From positions 20,531-37,747 of the forward strand of contig MU631386.1 in the NCBI GenBank assembly GCA_026770615.1: DNA of 17,217 nucleotides, given 5' to 3'. This DNA comes from Pavlovales sp. CCMP2436 (taxonomy: Eukaryota; Haptophyta; Pavlovophyceae; Pavlovales). The notes below the pieces were generated by a model. It made no database searches and was not told the origin of the DNA. It saw only the letters and a program-made list of their open reading frames with translations. Numbering within the stretch: the first letter of the stretch is position 1; every line of letters starts with the position of its first letter. Both the position numbers and the translations under genes were made by a program. Shown here piece by piece: positions 1 through 10,396 of the stretch.

Positions 1-16
1 CCCCCCCATTCGTCAG
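1..16 (+). other. 3' end of an upstream dynein intron
   Basis: A C7 run followed by ATTCGTCAG looks like a pyrimidine tract plus AG acceptor, ending at 16. The coding frame then begins at 17 with the last two bases of a split codon, followed by Leu-Asn-Met. The gene's 5' exons therefore lie to the left of the window. The same C-run plus AG layout is seen before the exons starting at 5021 and 5827. Confidence 0.7.
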
Positions 17-3000
17 ACCTGAACATGGCGGCGCTCGACAAGTACAACACCGCCTCCAACATCGCGCTCATGCTGCAGCACTGCACCTACGGCCATGTGT
101 ACGACATGGCGAAGCTCACGCAGAAGGTGCTGCTCAACACGCAGTACCTCACGGCAATGAACCCGACGGCGGGCTCGTTCATCATCGACCCGCGCATGCA
201 GCGCCTCTTCGCCACCTTTGCCGTCGGCTTTCCCGGCGCGGAGGCGCTCACGACCATCTACCAGACTTTCCTGCTCGGCCACCTGCACAACTTCCACAAG
301 GACATCGAGGAGGCGGAGATGGGCAAGCGCGTGGTGCAGGCGGCGCTGCAGCTGCACCGCAAGGTGGCCACGACATTCCGCAAGACGGCGTCCAACTTCC
401 ACTACGAGTTCAACATCCGGCACATGGCGGGCGTGTTCCAGGGCATCTTGATGGGCGGGGCGAACACCTTCAAGGAGCCGCTGCAGCTGGCGCAGCTGTG
501 GCTGCACGAGAGCGAGCGAGTGTACGGCGACCGCCTCGTCTCCCGGGAGGACCTCAAGAAGTACAAGGACCTCGCGGCGGAGACGGCCAAGAAGATCTTC
601 AAGGAGATGAGCCCCACCACGCTGATGGCCGAGCCGCTCATCATCTGCCACTTCGCGCAGGGGCTGGGCGAGAAGACGTACGACCGCGTGCAGACCTTCG
701 GCGACCTCTCCACCACGCTCACCGCGGCACTGGCCGAGTTCAACGAGACCAACGCCGCGATGAACCTGGTGCTCTTCGAGGACGCGATCCGGCACGTCTG
801 CCGCATCTCTCGCATCATCGAGTCGCCCGGCGGACACGCGCTGCTCGTCGGCGTGGGCGGCTCGGGAAAGCAGTCGCTCTCGCGGCTCGCGTCGCACGTG
901 GCGCAGTTCTCCGTCTTCCAAGTGGTGATCAGCGCAACCTACGGCGTGAACGAGCTCAAGGCGGACCTGCAGACCATGTACCGCAAGACGGGCCTCAAGG
1001 GCGAGCAGATGTCCTTCCTCTTCACCGATCAGCAGATCGCAGACGAGCGCTTCCTCGTCTTCCTCAACGACATGCTCTCTTCGGGCGACATCCCCGGCCT
1101 CTTCCCGCCCGAGGACCAGGACGACATCGTCAACGTGGTGCGCCCCAACGTGAAGCGCGCCGGGCTGGTCGACACACGCGAGAACTGCTGGAACTACTTC
1201 ATCGCGCAGGTGCGCCAGAACCTGCACGCCATCCTCTGCTTCTCGCCCGTCGGCGACCCGATCAAGGTGCGCACGCGCCGCTTCCCGGCGCTCGTCAACT
1301 GCGTGGTGATCGACTGGTTCCAGCCGTGGCCCGAGGACGCACTCTTCTCAGTCTCCAAGCGCTTCCTCGACGAAGTGGACCTGGGCACGCCGGCCGAGAA
1401 GGAGGCCGTCATCGGCTTCATGCCCTATTCCTTCGTGGCCGTCAACGACGCTAGCCGCGAGTACATCGAGACGGAGCGGCGGTACAACTGGACGACGCCC
1501 AAGTCCTTCCTCGAGCTGATCGCGCTCTACAAGTCGATGCTCGCCAACCGGCGCGCCGAAACGAACGGCTCGATCCAGCGCCTCTCGACGGGCGTGACCA
1601 AGCTCGAGAAGACGGCGTCGGAGGTGTCGATCCTCGAGGAGCAGCTCAAGATCAAGCAGGTAGAGGTCGAGGAGAAGAAGATTCAGTGCGACGCCATGAT
1701 CCCCAAGCTCGACGCCGAGAAGTCCAAGGCGGCCGACGAGGCGGCCAAGGCCAACGTGATCGCAACGGCGGCGGGTGAGAAGGAGCTCGCCGTCGCCGAG
1801 TTCAAGGCTAAGATCGAACGGGACCTCGAGTCCGCCGAGCCCGCGCTGATCAAGGCTGCGGCCGCGCTCGACTCGCTCAACAAGAAGGACCTGGGCGAGC
1901 TCAAGTCACTCGCCACGCCGCCGCCCGGCATCCCAGACGTGACGGGCGCGTGCGTGTACTTGCTGCACCCGGGCGGCAAGGGCAAGATCGACGCCTCGTG
2001 GAAGGCCTCGCAGATGCTCATGAAGGACGTCAACAAGTTCCTCGACGAGCTGATGACGTTCAAAGACAAGGTGGACGCCAACCAGATCCCCAAGGCCAAC
2101 TTCAAAAACATCCGCCCGCTGCTCGAGAAGGAGTGGTTCAACGTCGACACGATGCGCACCAAGTCGAGCGCTGCCGCCGGCCTGTGCGACTGGGTGCTCA
2201 ACATTGTGGTCTACTGGGACATCAACGAGAACGTCGAGCCAATGCGCGAGGCGGCGGCCGCGGCGGTGCAGCAGCTGGAGGAGGCCATCGCCTCCAAGGA
2301 CGCGGCGCTCGCGGCCAAGGAGAAGGCGGAGGCGACGGTGGCCGAGCTGACCAAGGCCTTCAACGAGGCGGTGGCCGAGAAGGACGCGGTCATCGCCGAG
2401 GCGGAGGCGTGCATCCGCAAGCTCGGCCTGGCGCAGCGCCTCATGAGCGCGCTCGGCGCGGAGGGCGAGCGGTGGAAGGCGAGCGTGGCCGCGCTCAAGG
2501 AGTCGCTGCCGATCCTCGTCGGCGACGCGCTGCTCGCCGCCGCTTTCGTCAGCTACAACGGCTGCTTCAACCGCCACTTCCGCGAGCAGCTGATCAAGCA
2601 GAAGTTCCTGCCCTACCTCTCCGGCCAGATCCCAGTGGCCAAGGGCGGCGTGCCGATGGGCGCCGACGCCGACCCGCTCAAGATCCTGACCAACGACGCC
2701 GAGATCGCCTCGTGGTCCAACGAGGGCCTGCCCACCGACCGCATCTCGATGGAGAACGGCACGATCGCGACCAACTGCCAGCGCTGGCCGCTGATGATCG
2801 ACCCGCAGCTGCAGGGCATCACGTGGATCAAGCGGCGCGAGGAGAAGCGCGGACTGCACATCGTGCGCCTCGGCCAGAAGCAGCTGATCCCCAAGCTGGA
2901 GAACGCGCTCGAGAACGGTAAGCCTATCATCATCGAGAACCTCGCGACCTCCATCGACGCGGTGCTCGGGCCGGTGATCTCACGGCAGGTGACGCGGCGC

Positions 3001-6000
3001 GGGCGGACCGTCTTCGTCAAGCTGGGAGACAAGGAGGTCGACTACCACCCCGACTTCAAGCTCTACTTGCAGACCAAGCTCTCCAACCCGCACTACCCGC
3101 CCGAGATCCAAGCGGAGTGCACGCTGATCAACTTCATGGTGACAGAGGACGGGCTCGAGGACCAGCTGCTCGCGCTCACGGTGCTCAAGGAGCGGCCCGA
3201 CCTGGAGGAGCAGAAGGCGGTGCTCATCTCGCAGATGAACGGCTTCAAGATCAAGACCAAGGAGCTCGAGGACGGCATCCTCGAGCAGCTGGCCAACGCG
3301 GAGGGCGACATCCTAGAGAACATTGCGCTCATCGAGAACCTCGAGGACTCCAAGCGCGTGGCACTCGAGATTGGCGAGAAGGCCAAGATCGCCGCGGTGA
3401 CTGAGATCGAGATCAACGCGGCACGCGAGATGTACCGGCGCGTCGCCGCGCGCGGCTCGCTCATGTTCTTCCTGCTGGCGACGCTCAACAAGGTGCACAC
3501 CTTCTACCACTTCTCGCTCGCCTCCTTCAACGCGATTGTCGAGCGCGCCATCACCGGCCGCCGCGGCAAGCTCGTGTGGAACGAGGAGGCCGTCATGAGC
3601 GCGATGGCCCCGGCCAAGCTCAAGCGCGCGCTGCTCGACGAGGCGGCCGAGCGCAAGAAGGTGGTGCTCGCCGACGAACCGGAGGTGTTCGAGGCGCGCA
3701 TGAACTTCCTCGTCGACAACATCACGTTTAAGGTCTTCGACGCGACACGGCGCGGGCTGCTCGAGCGGCACAAGCTCATCCTCGCCACGCAGCTGCTGCT
3801 CAAGGTGATGGCCAAGGCGGGCGAGCTCGACTCGGCCGAGTCGGAGTACCTCACCTCAGGCCGCTCGTCGATGAGCCCGCCGCAGATGACGGCGAAGGTG
3901 CAGGAGTTCCTCACGGCCAAGCAGTGGGCCAACGCGTGCGCGCTCAAGGAAGTGGACGCCTTCAAAAACCTGTGCGAGGACCTCGAACTCGGCACCGATG
4001 CGTGGTCCGAATGGCTCGAGTTCGAGCGGCCCGAGACCGAGAACCTGCCCGGCGAGTGGGAGAAGCGCTGCACGCCTTTCCAGAAGCTGCTCGTTCTGCG
4101 CGCGCTGCGCACGGACCGCGTGACCACCTCGCTCACTAAGTTCATCGAGAACCGGCTCGGTGCGCGCTACACGCAGCAAGAGCCCTTCGACATGGAGGAC
4201 ACGTTCAACGACTCGTCGTACAAGCAGCCGCTCTTCTTTGTGCTCTTCCCCGGCGTCGACCCGGGCGTGGCCATCGAGCGGCTCGGGCGCAAGCTCGGCT
4301 TCACGGCGGAGGGGGGCAACTACGTGTCCATCGCCATGGGGCAGGGGCAGGAGAAGAACGCGGAGAACACGATCGACCGCTTCTCTAAGGACGGCGGCTG
4401 GGTCTTCCTGCAGAACATCCACCTGATGAGCACCTGGCTGCCCACCCTAGACCGCAAGCTTGAGATCGTCGGCGAGACGGGCAGCGAGGACTTCCGCGCC
4501 TTCCTGAGCGCCGAGCCGCCGCCGATGATGTTGGAGAGCGAGATGCAGACCGTGCCCGAGGGGGTGCTGCAGGCCTCGATCAAGGTGCGTGCTGCTGCCC
4601 GCTGCCCACTGCTGCCCACATACTGCAGCCCACTGGCTGCTGCCCACTGGCTGCTGCCCACTGCGTCCCCACTCGCCCTACCCACGCCAAGCACTCACCC
4701 GATGTGTAACCCTTTGCGTTGTACAGGTGGCCAACGAGCCGCCGACCGACCTCAAGGCGACGCTACGCTCCTCGTACGCCCTCTTCGACCAGGCCACGCT
4801 CGACCGCTCGACCAAGCCAAAGGCACACAGGCCCATGCTCTTCACGCTGGCCTTCTTCCACTCGCTGGTACTCGGCAGGCGCAAGTTCGGCTTCCAGGTG
4901 CGTGCCTCCCATCTTGCGCGCAGCTGCCCGAGAACGGCGGCATCTCTCTTTGACTCGTCCGTGCCCATCTCTAATCTGTCCCCTCCCTTACCCCCCCCCC
5001 CTCTTTTATCAAACTTCAAGGGTTTCTCGCGCAACTACCCGTTCAACAACGGAGACATCACCGTCTGCGCCGACGTGCTGCACAACTACGTCGAGGGGCG
5101 CGACAGCTTGCCGTGGGCCGACCTCAAGTACATCTGGGGCGAGATCATGTATGGCGGACACATCACCGACGGCTGGGACAGGCGCGCCATGTCGGCGTAC
5201 CTCGATGTGCTGCTGGTTGACGGTGAGCTGCCACCCATGTCACCGCCTGCCTTGCCTGCCCTGCCTGCCCTGCCTGTCCTCTCTGCTCCCTTCTCTCCGC
5301 TCTGCTGTCGGTCGAGTGCGTGCGGTGCGTGCCTCTGACTCGATGCCCCAACCCCCCGTGCACGCACGCGCAGATCTGGTGGACGAGAAGAGCGCCTACC
5401 ACCTCGCGCCCGGCTTCCGTCCGCTGCTCGAAGGAGACTTCAGCGCCTACCGCTTCTACATCGAGGAGGCCATGCCCGCCGAGTCGCCCACGCTGCTCGG
5501 GCTGCACTCGAACGCAGAGATCGCTTTGCTGGTCGAGAACTGCGACGCGCTCTTCAGGGCTGTCTTCACGCTGCAGGGCGGCGGCGCGGCCGGCGGCGGC
5601 GGGTCGAACAAGGAGGCGCGCGTCAAGGAGCTGCTGGTGGAGATGCAGGAGGGGCTCCCCGCCGAGTTCGCCATGCTCGAGATCAAGTCGCGCGTCAAGG
5701 AGAAGACGCCCTACGTCGTGTTCGTGCTGCAGGTGCGTGTGCTCGCGCTCGTTCGCCCACTCCCCGCCGCGTGTCTGCCTGCCTCGAGGTAGCAGCTCAA
5801 CCCCCCCCCCTTCCCGCACATCGCAGGAGCTGGAGCGGGCGAACGCGGTGTTGGACCTGATGGGCACCGGCATGAGGGAGCTCGAGCTCGGCCTCTCCGG
5901 TGCGCTCAACGTCTCCGACGCGATGGATGCCCTGATCGGCTTCTTGTACGTCAACATCGTGCCGCCCAACTGGCTCAAGATCTGCGGCCAGATCGGCCCC

Positions 6001-6800
6001 ACGGGCAACTACAACCGCAAGAACCTGGCCAACTGGTTCGTCGACTTAAAGGAGCGCCACGTGCAGCTCGACGCGTGGTCCAAGGTGAGCGAGCGAACAC
6101 TGGCGCTGCGGACACTGGCGCTGCGGGCGCGGGTGCCGGCCCTCTCCTCGCTGCACCGCTCACCCGCCCCATCCTTGCCCTCCCTCCCCCTTCGCCCCTC
6201 TCCGCAGGACCCTTACGTGCGCCCCCACTCGGTGTGGGCCGCCGGCCTGTTCAACCCGATGGGCTACGTGACGGCCTGCCTGCAGATGACGGCGCGCGCC
6301 AAGGAGTTGCCGCTCGACTCCATGATGATCAGCACGGAGGTGATGGACTTCTACGGCGAGCAGTGCGAGGGGCAGCCTGAGGAGGGCACTTACGTGCACG
6401 GTATGTACATGGAGGGCGCCAGATGGTCGATGGAAACGAACTCCGTGTTCGAGTCAGAGCCTAAGGTGAGCACGCACGCCTTTCGCGCTCCAGCGCACTC
6501 CCGCCTCCCGCCGATTCGTGCTGGCCTCGCTCGCTCACCGCCCCCTCTCCCGCCCATCCGCTCCTGCTCCCTCGCCCGTAGGACCTGCACCCGGTGATGC
6601 CCGTGATCAAGATCAAGGGTGTCACGGAGGAGGAGCTCGAGGCGGCGCAGAAGAGCTCGGGCGACGTCACCTACGCGTGCCCGGTCTACACCACCACCAT
6701 CCGCGGGCCCACGTTCACCTTTGCTGCGCCGCTGCGCACGGAGAAGCCGCCATGGGTGTGGATCCTGGCCGGCGTCTGCCTCGTCATGCAGCCTGACTAA
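17..6800 (+). CDS. Axonemal outer-arm dynein heavy chain, beta class, C-terminal part (5' end outside window)
   Basis: This encodes the motor C-terminal half of a beta-class (DNAH9/11/17-like) ciliary dynein heavy chain, which drives outer-arm microtubule sliding using ATP. Exons inferred by eye: 17-4584, 4727-4897, 5021-5222, 5374-5732, 5827-6084, 6208-6465, 6582-6800 (TAA). They sum to 6035 nt and join in frame to about 2010 residues; a full protein is about 4500. Counting from the Met at 25: AAA3 end with MNPTAGSF (residue 45); AAA4 P-loop GVGGSGKQS (276-284, intact) and Walker B MSFLFTD (329-335); coiled coil 1 (~498-615); microtubule-binding tip (~618-733); coiled coil 2 (~734-820); AAA5 with LPTDRISMENG (902-912) and the buttress coiled coil; AAA6 with GWVFLQNIHL (1458-1467). 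The C-terminal domain ends with the family patterns MEGARW and CPVYTTTIRGPT. The first Met at 25 is internal, since exon sequence continues upstream to 17. No breaks are seen, so it looks functional. Confidence 0.95.
4585..6581 (+). other. Six introns clustered in the dynein 3' end
   Basis: Introns: 4585-4726, 4898-5020, 5223-5373, 5733-5826, 6085-6207 and 6466-6581, each 94-151 nt. Donors are GTGCGT (first, second, fourth) or GTGAG (the others), and all acceptors end in AG after C-rich tracts. All are phase 0 except 5223-5373, which is phase 1 and splits an Asp codon. Five of six follow AAG or CAG and precede G, a proto-splice pattern. Removing them restores continuous dynein homology across every junction. 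Several contain short tandem repeats: CTGCTGCCCACTGG-type units around 4627-4664, CCTGC units at about 5246-5280, and a perfect 15-bp duplication at 6097-6126. Confidence 0.85.
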
Positions 6801-6912
6801 GCGAAGCGGTCCGCCTGGCAAGTGGCAGCGGCTTAGCGCCCCCTCCGACCAGTTGTCCGATCCGACTGTCGCGACTGTATTCTGTAATCATAGCTAATCA
6901 TATAATATAAAT
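6801..6912 (+). other. Dynein 3' UTR and possible polyadenylation region
   Basis: After the TAA the sequence shifts from GC-rich to AT-rich within about 90 bases. TGTAA lies at 6883-6887; this pentamer acts as a poly(A) signal in some green algae. An AATATAAATAA stretch follows at about 6903-6913. Either could mark the transcript end. No cleavage site can be fixed from sequence alone. Confidence 0.3.
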
Positions 6913-7623
6913 AACAAACGACATCTGGAGTATGATAATTATATTTCGTTCTCCCGAGCTGAGACTTGAAGTAGGAAAGTAAGTAAATCCTAGTTTCTTG
7001 GGCTCTCAAAGTCAGAGAGCCGCCAATTATTATATATTTTTATATCAGCTAAGTTACTAGTTATTATTTATATTACTGCAAATTATTAGCGCCAAGGCGG
7101 CCTACGGCCGCTGAGTGGTCTGCCGCCTGCGGCCGCTGGTCTGCGGCCGCTACCACTAAAGACTCCCTACAGGCCCAGTCTGAGGGCGTGCCCTCAGACT
7201 GGCGATGGGCGGAGGCTGCGCCCCCGCCAAAAACACAAAGACTGGGCCGCGGCTGGCGCAAAAAGGAAGATTCTGCTGCCTGGCCTGAGGCCTGGTATCC
7301 GATATACCTCCCCTCGCTCTCGGCTTGGACACCTCGTTCAATCGTAGCGTCCACTGGCGGGCGACCGCCTCGCTCACCGGCGCGCCTAGCGCCGCCACGC
7401 CGCCGCAGCGGACACTGGGAACACCAGGGGCGGGCCACGGAAGGGCCTGCGTCGCCAGAGGAGGAATACATGTGCAAATGCATTAATGCATGTCGAGCTG
7501 CGCGCGCAAAGGAGGGGAGGGTAACGAGCGCCGTCGCCTCTTGCGGCCACATTCCTTATGACAAGCAGAGACCAGAGTAAGACCTCGTCCCCTCAGCTGC
7601 AGGCGTTCCTTGTCATGCCGCAG
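6913..7623. other. Spacer with short repeats and a strong hairpin; no supported gene
   Basis: An AT-rich stretch (about 6895-7090) is followed by GC-rich DNA. Short direct repeats of a GGCCGCT-containing unit occupy 7106-7153. A perfect 13-bp inverted repeat lies at 7175-7187 and 7190-7202 with a 2-base centre, and the sequence at 7172-7181 can also pair with 7239-7248. Open frames on both strands across 7073-7580 lack ATG starts or recognisable domains and overlap each other, so I do not call them as genes. Confidence 0.5.
7175..7202. repeat. Perfect 13-bp inverted repeat (hairpin)
   Basis: CCAGTCTGAGGGC at 7175-7187 is followed by GT and then its exact reverse complement at 7190-7202. A realistic fold has an 11-12 bp stem with a small loop. 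It sits in non-coding spacer well past the dynein stop codon. No poly-T tail follows, so a bacterial-type terminator reading does not apply. Confidence 0.8.
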
Positions 7624-7917
7624 CTACCGCGGCCGTGAAGGGCCGCTTATTGCCGTGCCGATCCCGGGCCTGCGGTCGTAGACTGCGAGAACAACCATCA
7701 GCAACACTATGCTCCAAGCGGCCGACGCGAGGTTGCCACCGATCTCACGAAAGCCCTTCGTAAGGTCGTGCGAGTGGATGGCGAGGCCCTCCGAGTAGAT
7801 GGCGTGGCCGGTCTTCGCGATCACATTGGCGCTGCCCGCCACCCCCGCCAACTTCCAGAAGGCCCCGACAGCGAAACCCGTACCGATGGACCCGAACAAC
7901 CAAATGATGACGGTGGT
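7624..7917 (-). CDS. Unassigned ORF with two hydrophobic segments (possible small membrane protein exon or remnant)
   Basis: On the minus strand a frame opens just after a TGA at 7918-7920 and runs to a TAG at 7624-7626, about 97 codons. It has no ATG before the hydrophobic start (TVIIWLFGSIGTGFAVGAFW), so if real the start lies on an unrecognised upstream exon or has been lost. A second hydrophobic stretch (SIVLLMVVLAV) lies near the C-terminus, with a polar middle between them. Third codon positions are mostly G or C, like the dynein gene. I do not recognise the family. The hydrophobic pattern vaguely resembles small mitochondrial inner-membrane subunits, but no diagnostic motif supports that. 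It may be a pseudogene or a chance ORF. Confidence 0.3.
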   Translation of the reverse strand, partial: TTVIIWLFGSIGTGFAVGAFWKLAGVAGSANVIAKTGHAIYSEGLAIHSHDLTKGFREIGGNLASAAWSIVLLMVVLAVYDRRPGIGTAISGPSRPR

Positions 7918-8099
7918 TCACGAAGGCGAGCGAGCGGGCGGGTTGGATCGAGCGACTGCGAGGCCGGCGAACGAGCGAAAACTGGCGGGAAGACTGGCGG
8001 GAAGACGGGTCCGCGGAATTAAAACCCAGCGGCTGAGGGTGGGAGCTGCGCGGGCTGTAATCGCCCCAGCACTCGCCCCCCACTAAGGAGCACAAGCGA

Positions 8100-8277
8100 G
8101 GGGGGGGGGGGGGGTAAAGGCGCCGCGGGCCGGTGGGAACTAAAGGTGGAATAGCTGGACTGAAGCGAGCACCAGGTTATAAGCCGACAAACGTCCGGTG
8201 GGGCGCAGCCGGGCGATAACTATTAATTCAATTGATATGGCGGTAACTACCTGGAGGTGTGTGTGGGGGGGGGGGGG
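8100..8277. repeat. Two poly-G runs upstream of the Sel1-MYND pseudogene
   Basis: G15 at 8100-8114 and G13 at 8265-8277 flank a 150-bp segment without a convincing ORF. Such runs can form quadruplexes and tend to slip during replication or sequencing, so their exact lengths are uncertain. No other feature is supported between 7921 and 8427. Confidence 0.75.
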
Positions 8278-8427
8278 CGAAGGCGATCGTACAGAGCTGC
8301 CCGTACAGATCATGCTGCACGCTCGATTTTTCAAAAGCGGCGCCTCGCTCGAGCGGCAGCCATTCTGCCCCCGCCCAGGCCCCTTCGCCTCGCGCAGCTC
8401 GGGCCGAGTGTTTGCCAGACAGGTGTG

Positions 8428-9619
8428 ATGGACGTGACCGAGCTCCGCCGAATGGCCGACCAGGGCGACGCGGAAGCGCAGTACCACTGCGGAGAGTGCC
8501 ACTACTACGGGTCGAACATGCCGCAGGACCACCAAGGCTGCTGCCCTCTATCGCCGCGCCGCCGACCAGTGCCACTTGGAAGCGTAGTACTGCCTCGGGC
8601 TTGCCTACCGCGAAGGTCAGGGCCTGCCTCAGGACGATCGCGAGGCTGCACGGCTCTTCCGCCGTGCGGCCAACAAGGGGCACGCGGGCGCGTAGTGTGG
8701 CCTTGGGCGCTGCTACGCCTTTGGGGAGGGGATGCCCCAGGACGACGATGAGGCTGCTCGCCTCTACCGCCGCTGGGCCGAGCAGGGCGACGCGTCGGGC
8801 AGCTCAATTACGGTCAGTGCCTCGACGAAGGGAGGGGCGTGCTGCAGGACTATCGCGAAGCTGTTCGCTTCTTCCGCCGTGCGGCCAACAAGGGGCACGC
8901 GGGCGCGCAGTGCAATTACGGTCAGTGCCTCGAACAAGGCAGGGGCGTGCCGCAGGACGACACCGAAGCTGTTCGCCTCTACTACCTCGCAGCCAAGCAG
9001 GGCGACGCGTCGGGGCTGCTCAATTACGGTCAGTGCCTCGAACAAAGCAGGGGCGTGCTGCAGGACTATCGCGAAGCTGCTCGCTTCTACAGCCTGGCAA
9101 CTGAGCAGGGGCGTGCTGAAGCCATGTGCAACCTCGCGGCACTGTGCGGCTCGGGCATGGGCGTGCCGCAGGACATTAGCAAGGCTGCTCGCCTCTTCCG
9201 CCTCGCAGCCGAGTAGGGCGACGCGATGGCCCAGCTCAACCTGGGCAGGCTCCTCGGGGAGGCGGCTGCGGGAAGGCCGCTGCCTGCCGCGCCGGGAGAG
9301 GCCGCTCGATTCCTCGCGCAGGCGGCGCAGCTGACGGGAGATGAGGAGAGCCGTCTCGAGGCGCTCGCTGTGCTCACCGCGTTCGCGTTCGATCCTGACG
9401 TCGTCAAGGCGTGCTGCGTCGGCTGCGGTAGGCAAGACGCGGAAGCTCAAATCGTGCGCCAAGTGCCTCACCGCTAAGTTTTGTGTCGCCGAGTGCGTCC
9501 GGCGCATATGGCCCGTGCACAAGCAGAGCTGCAAGACCTTTGCCGCGGCGCGGGAGGAGGCTCCGGCGGCCGCGGATGGCGGCGCGGACGAGTACGGCGC
9601 GGCGCCGGGTGCCGAGTAG
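8428..9619 (+). pseudogene. Sel1-like repeat + C-terminal MYND zinc-finger protein, degraded
   Basis: About eight tandem ~36-residue Sel1 repeats (patterns EAARLFRRAANKGHAGAQ and GRGVPQDD, roughly 108 bp per unit) are followed by a MYND zinc finger: CVGC, then CAKC, FCVAEC, W..HKQSC. In this family the repeats form an alpha solenoid and MYND binds partner peptides; the cellular role is unknown. The ATG at 8428 has a good context and starts directly in repeat 1. The frame is broken near 8533, 8800 and 9430. In-frame TAG stops lie at 8585-8587, 8693-8695 and 9214-9216. The break at 8800 is a one-base loss, visible by comparison with the intact copy of the same unit near 9010-9020. The final stop is TAG at 9617-9619. 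The longest undamaged piece is 8803-9213. Sequencing error is possible for single breaks but unlikely for six. Confidence 0.8.
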
Positions 9620-10396
9620 CAAGCCTGCTCGCTTCAGCCGAGCGCCCCTAGCCGCCAGCGGAGGTCCGTGAGCGTGATTATATTTATGATAGGGATTCAA
9701 GCTGGCGTCTGACTGTTCTGAATGTTGTGCTGGTCTGAGTGCTGCGTCGCCCATTGCCTGCTGCGTGCCTTAGTCGGCTGCGCTGGCTTGGGCGCCACCG
9801 CGCGTGCCGATGGATCTCCGGTAGTGTGCCCGGGCAAGGGCGTTTTGAGAGATGATCTGCTGGTTGCTGTTTGTCGTGTTCCCACGCTGGGCATCGATCG
9901 GGGCCAGCGCGCTCAAGCACGCGAGCAGCAGCTGTGCATGGCCGCGTGATCATATATATTAGTGAAGGGGGGTTCTGCCGTTCTGGCTGGCGGTGCATGA
10001 TTGTATTATACTCCGCCATGAATTGCATGCTCAGCGTATACGCGCGTCATTTTGAAAGGGCCCTCCCCCCCTAGTTCGTTTGTGGGTTAGTCAACTTCGA
10101 TGGAACTTTTAGGTTTGGTCACCTCCCACCGGCCTGGCGCCCGGCCGATCGGGATTTGTTTTAGGTTGGCCGTGAACCCCCTACCGCTTCATTGAGCTTT
10201 GGCCGCCGCATAGAGGGTGGGAACCCCCCCTCCTCCAAGCCCACTTCAAGGATATTGCCTCCAAGTCCAGTGTAAATATTTATATAAATGCGTCTGTTCT
10301 CTGCCCAGAAGGCGCAGAAGTCGGTCGTTTGGGAGCTCCAGGTTCTGCGAGATCGAGTGCGTTGGGATCCGTGGTTTTTTTTTTACTGACGACAAC
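9620..10396. other. Spacer with degenerate GGTTGG-type repeats; no supported gene
   Basis: No ORF here has a recognisable domain; the one at 9722-9949 has an ATG but no family features and a composition like the flanking DNA. At about 10107-10215 there are loose repeats of TTTTAGGTTTGG or TTTTAGGTTGGC followed by C-rich text. They resemble the units at 11911-12055, suggesting related dispersed repeats. Confidence 0.4.

Noticed and set aside
13..1227. 404-codon open frame on the minus strand opposite the dynein exon
   Set aside because: It is antisense to strongly conserved dynein sequence; GC-rich third positions leave the opposite frames open. The translation has low-complexity Arg/Leu/Glu text and no domain.
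7073..7580. Overlapping ORFs of 130 and 159 codons on opposite strands
   Set aside because: Both use non-ATG starts, cover the hairpin and short repeats, and show no domain or hydrophobic organisation.
8428..9619. TAG read as glutamine (alternative genetic code)
   Set aside because: Three frameshifts break the same gene, and the intact ~2010-codon dynein has no in-frame TAG despite many Gln codons. Pseudogene decay is simpler.
9722..9949. 75-codon plus-strand ORF after the Sel1-MYND pseudogene
   Set aside because: It has an ATG but no recognisable family or motif and no supporting splice sites.
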